Shown here: piece after piece, positions 8,818 to 15,314 of the stretch
Layout: each line of letters opens with the position of its first letter
Position numbering within the stretch: position 1 is the first letter of the stretch
Source of the DNA: Prevotella sp.
GTDB taxonomy: Bacteria > Bacteroidota > Bacteroidia > Bacteroidales > Bacteroidaceae
Length of the DNA stretch: 19,431 nucleotides
Assembly (NCBI GenBank): GCA_020026195.1
Contig: JAHHQW010000048.1
Span: 1 to 19,431, forward strand
Reading direction: 5' to 3'
Translations under genes and position numbers: made by a program
The notes under the pieces: generated by a model
The model's database searches: none
Told to the model about the DNA's origin: nothing
Seen by the model: the letters and a program-made list of their open reading frames with translations, nothing else

Positions 8818-10125
8818 ATGCAATTAAAGACAAAGCCCGATCTGAGTTTCTGGAAGTTATGGAATCTCAGTTTCGGTTTCTTCGGAGTGCAGATAGCTTA
8901 TGCGCTGCAAAGTGCCAACATAAGCCGTATCTTTGCTACATTGGGGGCAGATCCACACAACCTTAGTTATTTTTGGATTTTACCTCCGCTGATGGGTATT
9001 TTAGTCCAACCCATCGTCGGTACTCTCAGTGATAAGACCTGGTGCCGTTTTGGTCGCCGTATTCCTTACCTCTTCATCGGCGCTGCCGTAGCCGTACTGG
9101 TTATGTGCATGCTTCCTAATGCCGGTTCTTTCGGTCTTACAGTTAGTGCAGCAATGATTTTCGGTCTTATATCACTTATGTTCCTCGATACAAGCATCAA
9201 CATGGCAATGCAACCTTTTAAGATGCTCGTTGGCGACATGGTGAATGAGAAGCAAAAGTCTTTAGCCTACTCTATCCAGAGTTTTCTATGTAATGCAGGC
9301 TCTCTTGTTGGTTATGTATTCCCGTTCTTCTTCACTTTTTTAGGAATAAGTAATGTTGCTCCAAGCGGAGTAATTCCAGATACTGTAATATATTCATTCT
9401 ACGTAGGTGCTGCCATCCTGATTCTGTGTGTAATCTATACTACACTCAAAGTTAAGGAAATGCCTCCAAAAGAATATGCTGAATACCATGGTCTTACAGA
9501 GACTCTTGATAAAGAGAAAGTTAATATATGGCAGCTGTTAAAAGATGCGCCTTCTGCATTCTGGACTGTAGGACTCGTTCAGCTGTTCTGCTGGGCAGCA
9601 TTCATGTATATGTGGACTTATACCAACGGTGCTATTGCCGACACTTGCTGGGGAACAACAGACGTTACGAGCGAAGGTTATCAGGAAGCAGGCAACTGGG
9701 TAGGCGTATTATTTGCAGTCCAGGCTGTTGGAAGTGTATTATGGGCAATGGTTCTGCCTACTTTCAAGAATCGTAAATTTGCTTACGCACTGAGTCTTGT
9801 AATCGGCGGTATAGGTTTCATTACCATTCCGTTCATACACGACCAATATATTCTTTTTATATCTTATTTCTTAGTAGGATGTGCCTGGGCAGCTATGCTT
9901 GCAATGCCTTTTACAATATTTACAAACTCTCTGCGCGGCGGTCACATGGGTGTGTATTTGGGACTCTTTAACGGTACTATCTGCATACCTCAGATTTTAG
10001 CAGCTCTCATTGGCGGCGGTATTCTTTCAATGGTAGGAAGCGTACAGGCTAATATGCTTGCCGTTGCCGGTGTATTCCTCATTATCGGTGCATTATGCGT
10101 ATTTATCATAAAGGAGCACGATTAA
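8818..10125 (+). CDS. MFS sugar:cation symporter (GPH/SLC45 type)
   Basis: Inner-membrane transporter of 435 residues with about 12 predicted helices. The N-terminal LWNLSFGFFGVQIAYALQSA and the loop GTLSDKTWCRFGRRIPY (68-84, with the basic RFGRR between helices 2 and 3) are hallmarks of the sucrose/maltoside transporters related to SLC45 and GPH carriers. In the Bacteroidetes, relatives of this type commonly sit beside alpha-glucan loci. It would bring maltose or short maltodextrins from the periplasm into the cytoplasm, completing the path that begins with SusCD. It begins 23 bp after lacI, so it is probably in the same transcript. Substrate and coupling ion are inferred, not visible. Confidence 0.87.
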   Translation: MQLKTKPDLSFWKLWNLSFGFFGVQIAYALQSANISRIFATLGADPHNLSYFWILPPLMGILVQPIVGTLSDKTWCRFGRRIPYLFIGAAVAVLVMCMLPNAGSFGLTVSAAMIFGLISLMFLDTSINMAMQPFKMLVGDMVNEKQKSLAYSIQSFLCNAGSLVGYVFPFFFTFLGISNVAPSGVIPDTVIYSFYVGAAILILCVIYTTLKVKEMPPKEYAEYHGLTETLDKEKVNIWQLLKDAPSAFWTVGLVQLFCWAAFMYMWTYTNGAIADTCWGTTDVTSEGYQEAGNWVGVLFAVQAVGSVLWAMVLPTFKNRKFAYALSLVIGGIGFITIPFIHDQYILFISYFLVGCAWAAMLAMPFTIFTNSLRGGHMGVYLGLFNGTICIPQILAALIGGGILSMVGSVQANMLAVAGVFLIIGALCVFIIKEHD

Positions 10126-10658
10126 TTGCGGCCCTGCTGTTTGTGCTTGTTCCATTTTCCGCTAAGGCTGGCGACGAAGTGGATGACGTTCTTCAGCATC
10201 TGCCTTTCATAACAACATGTGCACTGAAGGCTTTTGATGGTGACGGAGGCATAACAAGCCGTTTTGCAACGTCAGCATTGATATCGTATGCAGTAACTGC
10301 AGGAACGGTATACTGCATTAAGCACACAATAGAGGAACGTCGTCCAGACTTCAGCGACTATCGTTCATTTCCTTCCGGTCATGCTGCATTCGCCTTTGCC
10401 GGCGCAACACTTCTGCACAAGACCTTCGGGAAAAAGAGTGTATGGTATTCTGTTGCAGGATATACCGTTGCCTTAGCAACATCTATAGACCGTGTGCGTA
10501 AAGACCGACATCATGTTCATGATGTTGTAATTGGAGCTGCCATAGGAACCTGCGGGACACTCCTATCCGACTGGATTTCTAAGAAAATTTTTCCTGAAAA
10601 CAAGAACATGGTTCTTTCGTTTACAGGTAATTCCATAGGATTTACATACAGTCTTTAA
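10095..10658 (+). CDS. PAP2-family (type 2 phosphatidic acid) phosphatase, exported
   Basis: Small membrane or periplasmic phosphatase of 187 residues. All three PAP2 motifs are present: KHTIEERRP (K-x6-RP), PSGH, and RVRKDRHHVHD (R-x5-H-x3-D, with Asp in place of the usual Ser before the Arg). The N-terminus has basic residues, then LIAALLFVLVPF, then SAKAG, a convincing signal peptide. That supports the ATG at 10095 although it overlaps the end of the transporter gene by 31 bp in another frame; no later ATG would keep the signal. The substrate may be a lipid phosphate such as undecaprenyl diphosphate or phosphatidate; the sequence does not decide. The overlap implies translational coupling with the sugar transporter, though a link to starch use is not obvious. 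Confidence 0.9.
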   Translation: MRIYHKGARLIAALLFVLVPFSAKAGDEVDDVLQHLPFITTCALKAFDGDGGITSRFATSALISYAVTAGTVYCIKHTIEERRPDFSDYRSFPSGHAAFAFAGATLLHKTFGKKSVWYSVAGYTVALATSIDRVRKDRHHVHDVVIGAAIGTCGTLLSDWISKKIFPENKNMVLSFTGNSIGFTYSL

Positions 10659-10682
10659 AAGATTATTTATATACTAAAATAT

Positions 10683-10721
10683 AATCCCTGACACAACGAA
10701 AAGTTATGCCAGGGATTTTTT
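10683..10721 (+). terminator. Terminator after the lacI-transporter-PAP2 operon
   Basis: AATCCCTG (10683-10690) pairs with CAGGGATT (10710-10717) around a 19-nt loop and runs into six Ts ending at 10721. It starts 24 bp after the PAP2 stop. Confidence 0.85.
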
Positions 10722-10998
10722 GTGAAAAATTTAAATAACGAACCCAACTATTATAAATATACAGACATGCGCATTTAGACGTAAATCAAGATTAGTATAA
10801 AATTCTTTATAAAAGCGGAATAACATCTGCACTATATAAAATTACACAAAAAGCCAGTATAAAATCAATAAAAAGAGCAAATTAACAAGAAATATAAACA
10901 AATATATACATTATTTTTTATTTTTACTTGTTTCATATTCATATATACATTATATTCGCGGACTATAAATGTAATTAAATAATCCTAATTTTTATATT
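10722..10998. other. AT-rich intergenic region before the LRR protein
   Basis: Non-coding and very AT-rich. Apart from the promoter at 10928-10958, it shows no ORF with family features, no RNA gene and no strong repeat. Confidence 0.6.
10928..10958 (+). promoter_or_regulatory. Promoter of the beta-helix/LRR protein gene
   Basis: TTG (10928-10930), a 20-bp spacer and TATATTCG (10951-10958; seven of eight to TAnnTTTG) give a good Bacteroidetes promoter. The start would lie near 10965, leaving a leader of about 34 nt before the ATG at 10999. Confidence 0.6.
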
Positions 10999-13900
10999 AT
11001 GAGAAAAGCAGTATCGTTTATATTTCTATCACTGTTGTTTTCGTTATTCTACGTTACAGCAGATGCGAAAGTGATTTATGTAAAGACTGGGAATACTGGT
11101 GATGGTACAAGTTGGCAGAATGCCTATGGAAACCTTCAGGAAGCCATTGATGCAGCTCAGTCAGGTGATGAAATTTGGATTGCAGAAGGTGTTTACAAAC
11201 CAGAGCGTCTGATAAAGAGTAATAAGAAAAACTCACGTGCATTTATCTTCAAAGATGGCATTTCTCTATACGGAGGTTTTAAGGGGAATGAGACATCACG
11301 AGAAGAACGTGTTATGCAAGAACCAGAACCCGATCCAACCTCTCCAAGACTGTTTTTATATCAGACAATTCTTGATGCCGACGACGAAGTGGCCGACGAA
11401 TGGGTCAGGGGAATTGAACCAGGAACAACTTACAGATATTCATGGAAATCTGAAAACGGAGATGTCATCGGAACTGCTAACAACAGTAATCACGTACTTT
11501 ACTGTGCCGATGTTATTGTCAATACTGTAGAGATCAACGGTCTTACTCTAAAAGGAGCCAATGCCAAAGAATGGAAAGCCAAAGCTGCCGGCGGCGCATT
11601 ATATGCAAAAGGCAATGTCAAGCTTACAAATTGTGTTATAATAGAAAATCAAGCATGGTTCAAAGTTGAATCCATGACTGACTCTAATACTTATGGCGGT
11701 GCCATATTCTTAGAAGGTGGCAGTGAAGCAGAAATAAGTAACTGCTTTTTCTCTAAAAACTATAGTCATTCAAGTTATGGTGAAGGTATCGGAGGCGCTA
11801 TTTATGCAAAAAACGTAAAGATTTATAATTGTAAGTTTGATAACTGTGTGGCACTCGACGGAGGAGGTGCTATATATAATGTTGGCGGAAGCATAAGCAA
11901 CTGTATGTTTACTGACTGTTATGCATCTTCTGGTGGTGCAGTCTACAACAACGACGGTATATTTGAATATAATAATATTTACAACTGTCGCGGATTAATC
12001 GGCGGTGGTCTTGTAAACAAGGGAACAGCTCGTTATTCTATAGTTGCCGGATGTTATGCTGACGCCGAAGATTTCGGTGCGGATGCCGGTAAGGGAGGCG
12101 GAATATGGAACGAATACGGTGACCTGTCCGGATGTGTTGTATTCAACAATAAAGCTTCGCGTGCAGGTGGTATCGCTATTAAAGACGGACGTGTCATTAA
12201 CTGTACAGTACAGCATAATATGCTTAGAACAGATGATATTAAGGCTAATATAGAAGATTTATCTTCAACTGAAAATATTAAGATTTACAATACTATCGGT
12301 GTCGATGGTGATGCTCATGATTCTAATTTCGTTAAGGCAACTTCATTTAAAGGCAATGCTACCACAGATGAACAACTTATTGAAATAATAAATGCGAACT
12401 GGAATCTTGCAGAAGGTTCAGAATTTATTGACAAAGGAGAAATTGTAGAAGGTTTCGCACAAACTACTGACATAAACGGAAACAAACGTATCAGTGGAAA
12501 GGCAATAGACAAGGGTGCCTACGAGTCAATTACACAGGAAGAATCCATCCCTGCTTTAACAATAACTTTCGACGAAGCTGACAAATATGTTAAAATCGGT
12601 GTTGGAGGAACTACAGGAAATGTATTTTCTATTGACTGGGGTAATGGCATAAAAGAAGAACATGATGCTGCTACATATTACAGTGGAAAACTAAAAGGTA
12701 ATGTAATGAAAATATATGGTGATGACATCCAGGTTCTATATGCTCAGAATCTTGGCATCACTGAACTTGACCTTACAAATGCCACTAACATGGGCAAAAT
12801 ACTTGTGGGCAAGAATAAACTAAAAAGACTTGACGTCAGCAAGAACTTACAACTTCATGGTCTGTATTGCGAAAGCAACATGATAAGTTCACTTGACGTA
12901 TCTGCTAACAAGAACTTAAAAGTTATAGACTGTAGCGACAATAAGATTTCAGGCGTCATAGACTGTTCGGCAATGGATCAACTTTCTAAAATAGACTGTT
13001 CTTATAATCAGATTACACAGCTTATATTACCTCACCACAGCACTGTTTACGAAGTTTCTTGCGGTAGAAATTTAATTTCAGAACTAGATTTATCTGGTCT
13101 TACAGGTCTTGACCAACTTAGCTGTTACGAGAATTCGCTCAGTTCGATTATTCTCAACGATCTGATCAATGTTACAGAAATCAGTCTGTATTCAAATAAC
13201 ATTTCATCTATCGACTTAACTGCCTGTATAAATCTTAAGACTCTAAGTATCGCAGAAAACAACTTAACAAATATTGATTTATCTGCTAATACAAAATTAG
13301 AAGGTCTATACCTTTTCCATAACAGTATTAAGAGTCTTGATCTTTCTAACAATGCCAATATCCGCTGGCTTAACATAGAGGACAACATGATTGAAGGTTC
13401 GTTAGACTTATCAGCACAGAAACAGCTTTCATTATTCATTGCCAACCGTAATAAAATAGATAATATCAGTTTTGAAAACAACACTAACTGTATGCAGATA
13501 CAATTAGCAGACAATGCTCTTTCAAACATTGATGTATCAATGCTCGGAAGTCTTAGCTGGCTTAAGATAGATGGTAACAACATTACATCTCTTGATGTTA
13601 AAAATAATAGTTATCTGTATTGGCTTGAATGCGGAAGAAACGGTTTGGAGACATTAGATTTATCAAAAAACACTTATCTGCAACGACTCGATGCTGAAGA
13701 AAATCAGATTTCATCTCTGATTACTCCATCAGCAACGTCTTACGAAGGCGTTAAAATTCAAGACAATAAACTTAATGCGACTTCAATTAACGATCTCATC
13801 TCTAAGCTAAAAGATGTAAGCGACGTTGTAATTAACGAGAACAATGAGGGATGGGGAAAAATCCTTGACATCAGCAGAATGCCTGGAACTGACAATGCTG

Positions 13901-14112
13901 ACATTGCAGCTGCTAAGGCTAAAGGATGGAATGTCATAGCTGATATTTCCACATCTATAAATAACATTGACTCTGAAGAGAATATTGAAAGAATTATATA
14001 TTATTCAGTGGACGGAAAGATTGTAGAAAACATACAGGCTCCTGGATTGTATATAATAAAATATATTTATAATAACGGTAAAACTAAGACAGAAAAAATT
14101 AGTATTAAATAA
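10999..14112 (+). CDS. Large exported protein: beta-helix, 16 leucine-rich repeats, T9SS-like sorting tail
   Basis: Probable surface or secreted adhesin-like protein of 1037 residues; its ligand is unknown. A signal peptide (about 1-23, ending TADA) precedes VIYVKTGNTGDGTSWQNAY, the usual opening of parallel beta-helix proteins. About eight coils marked by GGA(I/L/V)Y or GG(G/I) and a following asparagine-cysteine (N-C) or nearby cysteine lie at about 198-405, and DKGAYE closes this part near 504. A short beta domain containing IDWGNG follows (about 517-580). Residues 587-924 are 16 tandem leucine-rich repeats of the form LDLSxNxxLxxLxCxxNxI: fourteen are 21 residues and two (the 4th and 11th) are 22. 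The last about 45 residues (YYSVDGKIV, GLYIIKY, KTEKISIK) resemble the type A sorting domain of type IX secretion. It is monocistronic, with its own promoter and terminator. Confidence 0.85.
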   Translation: MRKAVSFIFLSLLFSLFYVTADAKVIYVKTGNTGDGTSWQNAYGNLQEAIDAAQSGDEIWIAEGVYKPERLIKSNKKNSRAFIFKDGISLYGGFKGNETSREERVMQEPEPDPTSPRLFLYQTILDADDEVADEWVRGIEPGTTYRYSWKSENGDVIGTANNSNHVLYCADVIVNTVEINGLTLKGANAKEWKAKAAGGALYAKGNVKLTNCVIIENQAWFKVESMTDSNTYGGAIFLEGGSEAEISNCFFSKNYSHSSYGEGIGGAIYAKNVKIYNCKFDNCVALDGGGAIYNVGGSISNCMFTDCYASSGGAVYNNDGIFEYNNIYNCRGLIGGGLVNKGTARYSIVAGCYADAEDFGADAGKGGGIWNEYGDLSGCVVFNNKASRAGGIAIKDGRVINCTVQHNMLRTDDIKANIEDLSSTENIKIYNTIGVDGDAHDSNFVKATSFKGNATTDEQLIEIINANWNLAEGSEFIDKGEIVEGFAQTTDINGNKRISGKAIDKGAYESITQEESIPALTITFDEADKYVKIGVGGTTGNVFSIDWGNGIKEEHDAATYYSGKLKGNVMKIYGDDIQVLYAQNLGITELDLTNATNMGKILVGKNKLKRLDVSKNLQLHGLYCESNMISSLDVSANKNLKVIDCSDNKISGVIDCSAMDQLSKIDCSYNQITQLILPHHSTVYEVSCGRNLISELDLSGLTGLDQLSCYENSLSSIILNDLINVTEISLYSNNISSIDLTACINLKTLSIAENNLTNIDLSANTKLEGLYLFHNSIKSLDLSNNANIRWLNIEDNMIEGSLDLSAQKQLSLFIANRNKIDNISFENNTNCMQIQLADNALSNIDVSMLGSLSWLKIDGNNITSLDVKNNSYLYWLECGRNGLETLDLSKNTYLQRLDAEENQISSLITPSATSYEGVKIQDNKLNATSINDLISKLKDVSDVVINENNEGWGKILDISRMPGTDNADIAAAKAKGWNVIADISTSINNIDSEENIERIIYYSVDGKIVENIQAPGLYIIKYIYNNGKTKTEKISIK
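12757..13770 (+). repeat. Tandem leucine-rich-repeat coding array (16 units)
   Basis: The 63-66 nt units encode residues 587-924 of the surface protein. Protein consensus is ITSLDLSxNxxLxxLxCxxN. At the DNA level the units are diverged, so the array is old or strongly diversified rather than recently expanded. Units 4 and 11 each carry one extra residue. Confidence 0.8.
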
Positions 14113-14134
14113 TACTATAGTTTTTTCAATACTT

Positions 14135-14167
14135 ATAAGGCAGGCACTTTCGTCTGCCTTATTTTTT
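14135..14167 (+). terminator. Terminator after the LRR protein gene
   Basis: ATAAGGCAG (14135-14143) pairs with CTGCCTTAT (14154-14162) over a 10-nt loop, followed by a T run to 14167. It begins 22 bp after the stop codon. Confidence 0.9.
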
Positions 14168-14272
14168 ATCATACTTATTTAAGTATCAATAGATTGATGA
14201 AACAATTTAATATACAGAAAACAACAATTTGTTTTACAATAAAAAACTTTACAGCATACTGTATATATTATT
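14168..14272. other. Intergenic spacer between convergent terminators
   Basis: AT-rich, with small AT-only palindromes such as ATACTTATTTAAGTAT (14171-14186). I see no gene or RNA in it. Confidence 0.5.
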
Positions 14273-14307
14273 AAAAAAGGACCAATTCTTATAGAGAATT
14301 GATCCTT
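14273..14307 (-). terminator. Terminator of the tRNA operon
   Basis: On the minus strand a 12-bp stem with one internal mismatch (14295-14307 with 14277-14289, loop 14290-14294) is followed by TTTTTT (14278-14273). It begins 4 nt after the 3' end of tRNA-Asp. Confidence 0.88.
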
Positions 14308-14310
14308 ATG

Positions 14311-14385
14311 CGGTGCGTACGAGACTCGAACTCGTGACCTCCTGCGTGACAGGCAGGCATTCTAACCAAGCTGAACTAACGCACC
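14311..14385 (-). tRNA. tRNA-Asp (anticodon GTC)
   Basis: Full cloverleaf on the minus strand: acceptor GGTGCGT (14385-14379) pairs with ACGCACC (14318-14312), with discriminator G at 14311. The anticodon loop CTGTCAC carries GTC at 14350-14348, and the T-loop GTTCGAGTC is intact. The CCA end is not encoded (CAT follows), so it must be added after transcription. Last gene of a three-tRNA operon. Confidence 0.96.
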
Positions 14386-14400
14386 ATTTATACTTTATCG

Positions 14401-14473
14401 AGCGGTAAACGAGGCTCGAACTCGCGACCCTGAGCTTGGGAAGCTCATGCTCTACCAACTGAGCTATTACCGC
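14401..14473 (-). tRNA. tRNA-Gly (anticodon CCC)
   Basis: Acceptor GCGGTAA (14473-14467) pairs with TTACCGC (14408-14402). The anticodon stem TGAGC/GCTCA encloses the loop TTCCCAA, giving anticodon CCC, which reads GGG codons. CCA is not encoded. It is separated from tRNA-Asp by 15 bp. Confidence 0.96.
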
Positions 14474-14486
14474 AAGAAACCTCTTG

Positions 14487-14559
14487 AGCCGATACGGGGA
14501 CTCGAACCCCGGACCTATTCATTACGAATGAATTGCTCTACCAACTGAGCCATATCGGC
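14487..14559 (-). tRNA. tRNA-Thr (anticodon CGT)
   Basis: Acceptor GCCGATA (14559-14553) pairs with TATCGGC (14494-14488). The stem ATTCA/TGAAT encloses the loop TTCGTAA, giving anticodon CGT, which reads ACG codons. CCA is not encoded. It is the first gene of the operon, 13 bp before tRNA-Gly. Confidence 0.96.
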
Positions 14560-14605
14560 TGATCGCTTTACGTCATCTGGAGCATGGTATTCTCCAAACG
14601 TTTTG

Positions 14606-14637
14606 CAAAGATAATATTATTTTTCGAAACTTTCAAA
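14606..14637 (-). promoter_or_regulatory. Promoter of the tRNA operon
   Basis: On the minus strand TTTG (14637-14634), a 20-bp spacer and TATCTTTG (14613-14606) match the Bacteroidetes -33/-7 consensus perfectly. Transcription would start near 14599, about 40 nt before tRNA-Thr. Confidence 0.85.
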
Positions 14638-14822
14638 ATTTAAATAATAAAAACATTGGGGAAAAGTAAACATAGACATAAGTTACATAAATACATATCC
14701 CATAATACTTATATGTATTTTTTATTATATACTTAAGTACAAAATGTATATACTTACCGACTTGTATAATAATTGTCTTAGACTACCTGTAGAGTTTACA
14801 ATAAAAATTTTATCAGAATAGT
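14638..14822. other. AT-rich spacer between the Nudix gene and the tRNA promoter
   Basis: No gene is seen. A 10-bp AT-only stem (AAATACATAT at 14689-14698 with ATATGTATTT at 14711-14720) could act as a weak terminator about 100 bp after the Nudix stop. However, its T run lies on the plus-strand side, so this role is uncertain. Confidence 0.4.
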
Positions 14823-15314
14823 TTATTTCACTCTTTTCATTGCATCAGCAATAATCTCTTCATGATCAAATGCCAGTTCAGGAAGATTTTCAGTCTCAAA
14901 CCACCGAGCTTCTGCTGCATCGTCACCTGCTTTTATATTACAATTGTCTGTAAACGCATAGTGCGCTATTGTGAGTACCGGAGCACGAGGATCACGACGA
15001 GGCTTTGAATAACAGCCCAACTGATAAATCTCTTGTAATTCAATGCCTGCTTCTTCTTTCAACTCTCGACGCGCACCTGTTGTCACATCTTCATCAACAC
15101 CAACAAAGCCACCAGGAAGTGCCCACATACCTTTATATGGTTCATTTCCACGCTTTATAAGGAGAACTTTCAATAAATCTTTTTCACGACGGAATACTAC
15201 CACATCAGCCGTTACACACCAACGAGGATATTTGTACGAATACTTATTTTTAGCAGACTCATTATATTCAAGCCAAATGTCATCAAGTACTATTTCTTTC
15301 TTTTCTTTCTCCAT
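14823..15314 (-). CDS. Nudix hydrolase
   Basis: Cytoplasmic Mg-dependent hydrolase of nucleoside-diphosphate-linked compounds, 163 residues. The Nudix box is complete: G-FVGVD-E-DVTTGAR-REL-K-EE-AGI fits Gx5Ex7REUxEExGU. It is preceded by the usual strand and loop VLLIKRGNEPYKGMWALPGG. The N-terminal TADVVVF and the ALPGGFV stretch recall ADP-ribose/NrtR-type Nudix proteins, but the C-terminal winged helix of NrtR regulators is absent. So an enzyme rather than a regulator is likely, with ADP-ribose or a similar substrate possible but unproven. The ATG at 15314 lies inside the end of the HU-LysM gene (25-bp overlap, other frame), which points to translational coupling as the last gene of the ftsY operon. 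Confidence 0.92.
   Translation of the reverse strand: MEKEKKEIVLDDIWLEYNESAKNKYSYKYPRWCVTADVVVFRREKDLLKVLLIKRGNEPYKGMWALPGGFVGVDEDVTTGARRELKEEAGIELQEIYQLGCYSKPRRDPRAPVLTIAHYAFTDNCNIKAGDDAAEARWFETENLPELAFDHEEIIADAMKRVK

Noticed and set aside
10722..10998. Possible small RNA or riboswitch in the leader of the LRR gene
   Set aside because: No conserved-looking GC-containing helix is visible, and the predicted leader is only about 34 nt.
13125..13583. 152-codon minus-strand open frame inside the LRR region
   Set aside because: It is the antisense of the leucine-rich repeats; the repetitive Leu/Ser pattern is just the complement of the repeat codons.
12757..13770. LRR array considered as a non-coding tandem repeat or CRISPR-like array
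   Set aside because: The units are diverged at the DNA level, have no identical repeats with unique spacers, and encode one continuous protein repeat.
14689..14720. 10-bp AT-only hairpin considered as terminator of the Nudix gene
   Set aside because: It has no GC pairs, and the T run follows on the plus strand, opposite to the Nudix transcript. Kept only as a remark.
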